Shown here one piece after another: positions 58,122-64,000 of a stretch of 64,000 bases of DNA. Every line of letters starts with the position of its first letter. Within the stretch, counting starts at the first letter, position 1. The notes under the pieces are model-generated. The model saw only the letters and a program-made list of their open reading frames with translations, made no database searches and was not told the DNA's origin. Source of the stretch: Podospora pseudocomata (taxonomy: Eukaryota; Ascomycota; Sordariomycetes; Sordariales; Podosporaceae); NCBI RefSeq assembly GCF_035222375.1, contig NC_085888.1, positions 1,240,001 to 1,304,000 on the forward strand, written 5' to 3'. The translations under genes and the position numbers were made by a program.

Positions 58122-58982
58122 TCAGTCAACTTCATCCGCAATCTCGGCCCCCTCGGGAGGAGTATATGGGTGGCTTCCTTTCCATGCTGCCTTGACATAT
58201 CTGCAATTCGATTACTGATAAGGCACGTGGTTCTGGGTAAAGCAAGAGCAAAACTTACTTGGTATGGCTGCCCCTGGCTACCAGTTCTCCCAGGGGGTTC
58301 GTAAATGTAACCTTGGTGAAGGCCAGGGTTGGGCCAACTGTACAAAAAGTGTCAGTCAGAGCATAGGGCAGAGATCCTGAACACCATGTACGTACTCTTT
58401 TCGCACTCCGCAACCGCTTGAAGCTTATCTCCCACTTTGCCCCCCGATTTGAGGTAGGTGACGTTTAGGTCTGTGGAAACGCCAGTAGCATACAGACCTT
58501 CCGAGGCGACGGCTAGGGAGCCACCCAGGTCGACCAGACTGGCAATTGTGCCTCCATGGATGATCTTGAGGCGGTTCTTGTGAGGGTTTGTAAGTAGCTA
58601 CCTTGCAAGACGACAAGAAAGCCGCAGGGGATACATACTGTGTGGTCTTTCGTTATGTCCAGCTCAAGATCAACTCTGCCCTTCGATGCATTCATAACAC
58701 GTAGCTTCACCACCCTGGTCAGCAACTTCAGACTTCAGACGATCAGGGGACTGCGACTCACATGGGGTCCGAACAGTCTGAAGTCAAATACAGGGTTAGG
58801 TATATGTCCCTGAATTCCAAATCGCAACCCCGAAGACGTACCTCGGCTCCAGACCAGAGTCGGCCATGAAGGATTTGAGAACCTTTGTCACGTTAGTAAC
58901 CTGAGATGTTCCTGGAATGGGCACTAGGGACTTGTCATACCGATCTCACAAATCTTGTTGGCTGCAGCTTCACTCCGGTCAT
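58122..58982 (-). CDS. Hotdog-fold acyl-CoA thioesterase (PaaI/ACOT13-like)
   Basis: 165-residue enzyme with six exons and five introns: 58982-58941, 58882-58842, 58714-58639, 58576-58396, 58337-58259, 58200-58122. All phases agree (498 nt). It starts MTGVKLQPTRFVRS. The hotdog core reads RVMNASKGRVDLELDI, then the helix motif HGGTIASLVDLGGSLAVAS with the catalytic Asp, TGVSTDLNVTYLKSG and LAFTKVTF...LVARGSHTKY. It ends PPEGAEIADEVD. Such enzymes hydrolyse acyl-CoA in mitochondria or cytosol; substrate is not determinable. Intron 2 (127 nt) was chosen over a 36-nt alternative because it gives a normal length and joins GLEPR to VVKLRV. Head to head with TFB2. Confidence 0.85.
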
Positions 58983-59644
58983 TTTGGTAGCGCTCCGATA
59001 CACACAGTTTACCCGAGGGTTTAAAGGAGGGTTCAAACTGCTTAAAAACATCTCGCGTTCAGCTGGTTGAGACAACCCGAACCCCCACTTTGTGACGTCG
59101 TGCGAGTCCCGCCCGATAACCGGCGCCGGGATGTGGGGGAATCCGACCATGGCTATCAGGGTGCCCGTTTGGTCGAGATGTCACAGTCTTCATTGAGAAC
59201 TATGCTGGCTGACTTTAGCAAATGATCATTAAGTAGGGGATCTCGATGAAGATGCTCCCATTGAACCAAGGGTAGGTGTGTTTAGTGTAAACCTAGCACA
59301 TGCACCAACTGGCGCGCACCTTCACACCCGACAGCACGGGAGAGTAACGGAACTAGCCGAAATGCGGATCCCTGTTCAGCCATCCCTGCTATTCTTTTGG
59401 CGGCAGCCTTCTAGATTTTGGGGATGCCTGCCGCCGAACAGTGCCTGCGACAATCAATCCACGACATCTCAGCCAAACTCTAACTTCCTTCCCGATTCCG
59501 TGCCTTCGATATTTGACGATACCCCCGACGAATCCAAATTACATAACCGCCAAAGAATGCGCTAAGTGAAACCTAAGCCGCCCGAAATAACCGAGGGAAT
59601 CGACAACGAAAGCCAACGCGTGCGCCGGGCAGCCAGCCGCCATC
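58983..59644. promoter_or_regulatory. Bidirectional promoter, thioesterase/TFB2
   Basis: 660 bp between divergent start codons. ORFs drawn here are short and unconvincing. No specific site identified. Confidence 0.4.
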
Positions 59645-61242
59645 ATGTCGTCCTTTGGCCCCTCGTCCTTCTTGCTCGACGATTACTTGGAGAAGCTGCC
59701 AGGCGCAACGTTTCGAAAGCTGTACCAGCAGCCATCCACCGCCTTTGCTATCTTTCGGCGCATGCTTCCACCTTTAGGTACACGCCTCCCCCTTCTCTCC
59801 GGACCACCGTGACTAACGGACACGCGCCTACAGCAAAGGTATATGTTCAGGCCCTGCTATACAGTCCGACCCCCCTTACGACAAATGATATCGAGCTCTG
59901 GACGCGACCAGAAGGCAAAGGCACGAGCATTAGAGCGATCGCGAGGCTGCGCTCACTACACATCGCCCAGTTATCACAATCGGCCAGGGCCAAGAAAGCA
60001 CAAGATATTCAACTCACAGCCAACTTCAAAAAATCTCTACGACTCGCCCTCGAGGGCGGAGGATCACACAACAGCTTCGGCGTACCAAGCACATTACCTA
60101 CCGACCCAAAGATACACATCCAGTATCTCGACCACTGGGCCGGGAGAATATGGCAAGACATCCTTTACTACGTCGTCAACAGCGTCCCCATGAAAGCCAA
60201 CGAATCTGGCGGCCGACACGGCTCCGGAGGCGGCGGCCCAAAACGAGCAGTCCGTGAACTCCTCAAAATGGGCGGTCTCGTCCGCGAAGGCGCCGGCGGT
60301 CTCGTCCAAATCAGCGAGCATGGCTTCAACTTCCTCCTCCAAGAAGCCAACGCCCAAGTCTGGACCCTCCTCCTCCTCTGGCTCGAAGCCGCCGACCGCA
60401 ACAAAGCCCTCGCCAAAGAGCAAGGCACCGACATAACAGGAACAGCCATCGACAATGTCGAAATGCTCTCCTTTCTCTTCATGCTCGCCTCCCTCGAGCT
60501 CGGCCGCGCATACGACACTTCTGCTTTGACCGAAACCCGAAAGAACATGCTCCCCGCGCTGGCTGACTTTGGCCTGATATACATCGACCGTGACAGACCA
60601 CAGCAATACTACCCAACCCGATTAGCCACCACTCTTACCTCCCTATCAACCATGAGGTCAGTATCAGCGAGCATCGATGCCGCCACGAAGAAAACCCCCG
60701 GTGACGCGGGCAGTCTGGGAGCAGACTCCACCCCAACAGCACCGGCGGATGAAAACGGCGGGATTGTAGTTGAAACAAACTATCGTATCTATGCTTACAC
60801 CTCCTCTCCTTTGCAAATCGCCATCCTCAAGCTGTTCTGCCGGCTACACATGCGGTTTCCAAACATGGTCACCGCCAGATTGACGAGAGAATCAGTCCAG
60901 GAAGCCATCAAGGAAGGGATCACGGCGAACCAAATCATTGACTACCTTGTCGCGCATGCACACCCACAAATGAGGCGCGCCGCCGCGGCGAAGGGCACGA
61001 CGGTAATCCCCCCGACGGTGATGGATCAGATCCGACTGTGGCAGCTGGAGAGTCAGAGGATGCAAAAGACGCCAGGTTTCCAGTTCAAAGACTTCGAGAG
61101 CGTGGAGGAGTACAGACAGCTGGCGGAGTACGCGACCGAGATAGGGGTCTTGGTTTGGAAGGATGATCGGAAGGGCACGTTTTTCGTCAGCAAGGTTGAG
61201 CAGATAAGGGAATTCTTGAAGGCAAGGAAGAAGGGGAATTAG
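59645..61242 (+). CDS. TFB2: TFIIH core subunit Tfb2 (p52)
   Basis: Subunit of the general transcription and nucleotide-excision-repair factor TFIIH, which stimulates the XPB/Ssl2 translocase. Two exons: 59645-59777 and 59834-61242 (513 aa, the same as the yeast protein). It starts MSSFGPSSFLLDDYLEKLPG, and the junction gives FRRMLPPLAKVYVQALLY. Landmarks: FGVPSTLPTDP, WQDILYYVVNS, VRELLKMGGLV, AQVWTLLLLWLE, MLSFLFMLASLELGRAYD, and GLIYIDRDRPQQYYPTRLATTLTS. The C-terminal p52 domain follows (NYRIYAYTSSPLQIAILKLF, RFPNMVTARLTRESV, LWQLESQRMQKTPGFQFKDF). A low-complexity Gly/Ser patch (HGSGGGGP) interrupts the middle. Essential gene, fully open. Confidence 0.97.
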
Positions 61243-61515
61243 GAAACGACCCTACAAGGGAACGTGCTTTTCTGGGATTCAGAGTAACATGGCTAATGAT
61301 CATTTTTGAGCGAAAAGTTCTAGCACAACGGTTTTTTCTCATCGGGAAACCAGAATCAAGCTGAAATAAAACATTGGCCCAAACTAACTTCCTCGCATTA
61401 ACCTAGCAAAAATGCTACCTCCATCAAGACGGGTATCTAACTTATACTCATACAAATCCACATGCTCTTTCTGGCCCCCTAATGTACAGACCACTGATCA
61501 TACACACACATCCCC

Positions 61516-63656
61516 TTACATCATCCCCATCATCATCCCACCCCTCCTCCTAGGTACCTCCTCATTATACGCATTCACATGATGAGCATGACAATACCCA
61601 CCACCACCACCACCACTCCCCGTAGCACCACCAAAACTCCTCCTCAACTTCTTCACAATCTCCCTCCCCTTCCCCAATCCATAAACCAAATGCTGCCTCT
61701 CCCTCTCCCTCTCCGCCCTCCCCCTCCCACACGCCCCCTCCATCGTCTCCCCACAAGGAAGCAACACCACCCTCCCCGTCTTCCTCGCATACGCAATCCT
61801 CCACGCCCGAAGCGACTCCCTCGCCGTCTCAGTAACGCACATAGCCTCCAAATGAACCAACACCCTCCTACACCTCGCATCATCATCCGTCAACATCGCC
61901 GCATTATTTACAACCACTCCCCTACCCTGCGTATAATAATCCCCCTCCACAGTCACCACACTCCCATCATCACTGCTCAAGCTCGAGGCATAACCCTGAA
62001 CATGTACACCACTTAGATGTGACCTCTTGGGACCAGGAAACCCCAACGTAGGCGGTAAAGCCGGCACCACCGAGTCAAGCGAATCACTCGATCCCTCAAA
62101 AATAGGCGACACAGGCGCAGTGGCTGTTCCAGGTAGCCCAACCGACTGCTCATACGAGGGCGGTCGAGAAAAAAGCGGCTTGTGATAATAGGCCGCCGTT
62201 CTAGTGCTAGCTGCAGACCCAGGCGGCTGCTGCTGCTCACGGATACGCGTCGAGTAGGGCGTCGTCTGGAGAATGGCTCCGCTCGTAGCAGACTGTGGGA
62301 TCCGGCTCACAGGCCCCTGGAAAGAATGCTCATGAGAAGTAGTCTGCCGAGACGGCAGTCCCTGATTATACCTCGCTAACCCTGCCAACTGTGGTACTGG
62401 GCGAATAAGTGAATATGCCGATGCCGAAGGGTTGTTTTGAGCACGGGCTGCGGAGTTGCTGCTGCTGGTTCCTGCATTGCCTGAGCGGTTCGTCTGGGCT
62501 TCAACAACCATGTTGAGATTCCTGCCAAGCAGCACTTCATTATGGAACTTGTCGTCAAGGGCCGCAAAACGACCCGACCAGTACTGGGACGGCATTGCCG
62601 TGGTGACGAATCGTGGATTGTCTGGTAGAGGGGGAGATGCCTCCTGACAGGGGGGTTTTTGGCTGTCATTCAGGAGGGGCTCCATGGAACGTCTGGTGGC
62701 CACAGGAGGTTGTTTTCGAGGTATCGCAATAACTGGCGGGGTGACCCTTGGTTGGGAAGAGCTTGAGCTATCATTTCGACTAGTACTGCCATGGTGAATA
62801 AGGGAGGCCCGTGACAATGAGTTGGTAATGCTAGAGAGGACACTGAAAGTTCTGGATTTGGTGAGCAATCCCTGCCGAGGAGGAGGTAATGAAGTGTTGT
62901 CAGCAGGCCTCTGGTTCTCTGCCACCCGGCTGTTGTCAATGCTATGGTAATCTACCGTTGTAACAAGAGGGGTCGGATGTGGGTAAGTGCTTGCTGGCTT
63001 GGACATGTCTGAGGGACGCATCAAGTTGGTGTCCTCGAGAGGCGTTCCGTTTCGAGTTACTCTGCCGATAGGCCCACTGATTGGGATGCTGGTGGCAGAG
63101 GTAGATTTTCTTGCCTTCGTTTCGGAACGGGTGGATTTAGTTGAAGCGCGACTTTGCACCCAGCTGGAGGTGTGTGTCCAACCATGTCGTCGAGCGGGCG
63201 GTTCCATGACTGGAGGAAAATCCTGAAGGCTGCCACGACCACAGAAACAATGGCGAATACTGCTGCACCGGCGAGGGTCGCAACCTGAAACAGTAATACC
63301 AACCAGAGGTTGACGACGTGCCCAAGAGTCACCAGATCGGTTTGAAGCGAGCACTTTATAACAGTGTAGGTCGAGTGAGACGATAGAAGTGTGATGCGAA
63401 CTGTGGCGAACAGAATACGACTAAATAAGACAAACAAAATGACAAGCGCAGCAGTAAGACCTTTGAGGGTGGCGTCAATGTCTTTGGCGGTGGTTGAAAG
63501 CAACTCAAGCTGTTGGAGCTTCCTGTTGATGCCGTCGATTTTCTTCGAAGTCTCGTTTGCAACGCTGTGGAGGGGGTGTTGGGAGCAGAGTTCGTCGTCC
63601 GAATTGCCGGAGCTTGCGTCCGAATCTGCGCAGCAGTGCAAGTTACTTCTGTTCAT
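61516..63656 (-). CDS. Membrane-anchored protein with long disordered tail, unknown function
   Basis: Best read as one gene: exon 1 63656-63183 and exon 2 63114-61516 (690 aa). The 68-nt intron (GTTGGA donor, AACTAAAT branch, GAAG end) keeps both frames at phase 0. Exon 1 starts MNRSNLHCCADSDASSG, has a short amphipathic region, then two or three hydrophobic helices (ALVILFVLFSRILFATV, LVLLFQVATLAGAAVFAIV). Exon 2 is Ser/Pro/Gln-rich with a conserved-looking core PSQYWSGRFAALDDKFHNEVL and, near the end, RRVLVHLEAMCVTETARESLRAW. The tail has a poly-Gly run and Met-rich end. Alternative: two overlapping genes (63656-63057 and 63210-61516), which is less likely. No named family recognised. Confidence 0.6.
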
Positions 63657-64000
63657 GGCGGGTCAGCGGGGCACAATGGACTCGATGTTGATTGTCGAGA
63701 AAAAAAGCAGTGAGAGAGATGTATGGGGGAGATGGTTACAAGCGGGACCAGCTGCAGACAAACACCCAAGTTCATTGACGGCCACATCCATGCTACGCAC
63801 CTTCCAAAACAACAGAGCAAAATTCTAACTCCTTAGATTAAGATAAAAAAGCAGGAAGTTGCAAAGGTAGTTGCTACGGGGCGTCAAATAACGTCGGGGA
63901 ATATGGATAGGGACCAATGTCAACAACAGGCAAGAGGTCCTCGGTTTGCGACTTCTGCCCCTTCACTTGGGCAGAATGTGGCGCTGGCCGCCATATCGAC
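63657..64000. other. Intergenic to window end
   Basis: About 340 bp upstream of the membrane-anchored protein gene. Presumed promoter; no other feature seen. Confidence 0.4.

Noticed and set aside
58726-58761. 36-nt intron and 16-nt exon in the thioesterase gene
   Set aside because: Too short for this genome. A 127-nt intron (58715-58841) with GCTGACCAG gives a frame-consistent product without the extra exon.
61579-62016. Plus-strand Pro/Thr/His-rich ORF
   Set aside because: Antisense shadow of the 690-residue membrane-anchored protein.
1-64000. Secondary-metabolite cluster, CRISPR array or heterokaryon-incompatibility locus
   Set aside because: No polyketide/peptide synthetase, terpene cyclase, NLR/HET domain or regularly spaced repeat array was seen. 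The enzymes present belong to unrelated pathways.

Overview
The window is nuclear DNA of a filamentous ascomycete, most likely a Sordariomycete. Genes have one to five short introns (about 50-130 nt) with GTATGT/GTAAGT-type donors and CTAAC/GCTGAC branch sites. Families are typical of that class: a Zn2Cys6 regulator, MFS sugar and drug transporters, a copper amine oxidase and F-box proteins. The two tRNA genes carry short anticodon-loop introns. All calls rest on reading the sequence; no database search was run.

Layout. 0-12 kb: an MFS sugar/quinate-type transporter with an in-frame TAG, a divergent malate/L-lactate dehydrogenase-family gene, ARP6, a TRF4/Cid14-type poly(A) polymerase, and a hexose transporter. 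12.2-13.9 kb: a repeat island with a solo LTR and a pogo/Fot1-like DNA transposon that contains a second LTR. 14.4-22.5 kb: aldo/keto reductase, tRNA-Arg(CCT), a DHA1-type drug transporter, a fructosamine-kinase-family gene split by a solo LTR, and tRNA-Glu(CTC). 22.6-34.1 kb: three poorly known proteins, one a seven-helix membrane protein with a threefold tail motif, then a copper amine oxidase. 34.5-46.6 kb, all on the minus strand: an eqolisin-like secreted protein, a decayed small secreted-protein locus, two adjoining F-box modules that are not cleanly open, a Zn2Cys6 regulator, fumarylacetoacetase, a decayed RNase H-like gene, a third related LTR, and an SDR. 47.3-56.1 kb: a large repeat island with a 22-bp minisatellite, a second pogo-like element, a Ty3/gypsy chromovirus with near-identical LTRs, and another solo LTR. 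57-63.7 kb: a broken eqolisin-like gene, a hotdog thioesterase, TFB2 (TFIIH), and a membrane-anchored protein of unknown role.

How the genes fit together. I see no biosynthetic cluster, CRISPR-like array or defence locus. Housekeeping genes (ARP6 of SWR1, TRF4 of TRAMP, TFB2 of TFIIH, FAH of tyrosine breakdown) are fully open. Accessory genes nearby are repeatedly broken by LTR insertion, premature TAG codons or small indels. The contrast between intact core and decaying accessory genes, with at least four separate LTR-element arrivals marked by clean 5-bp target duplications, is the main story of the window.
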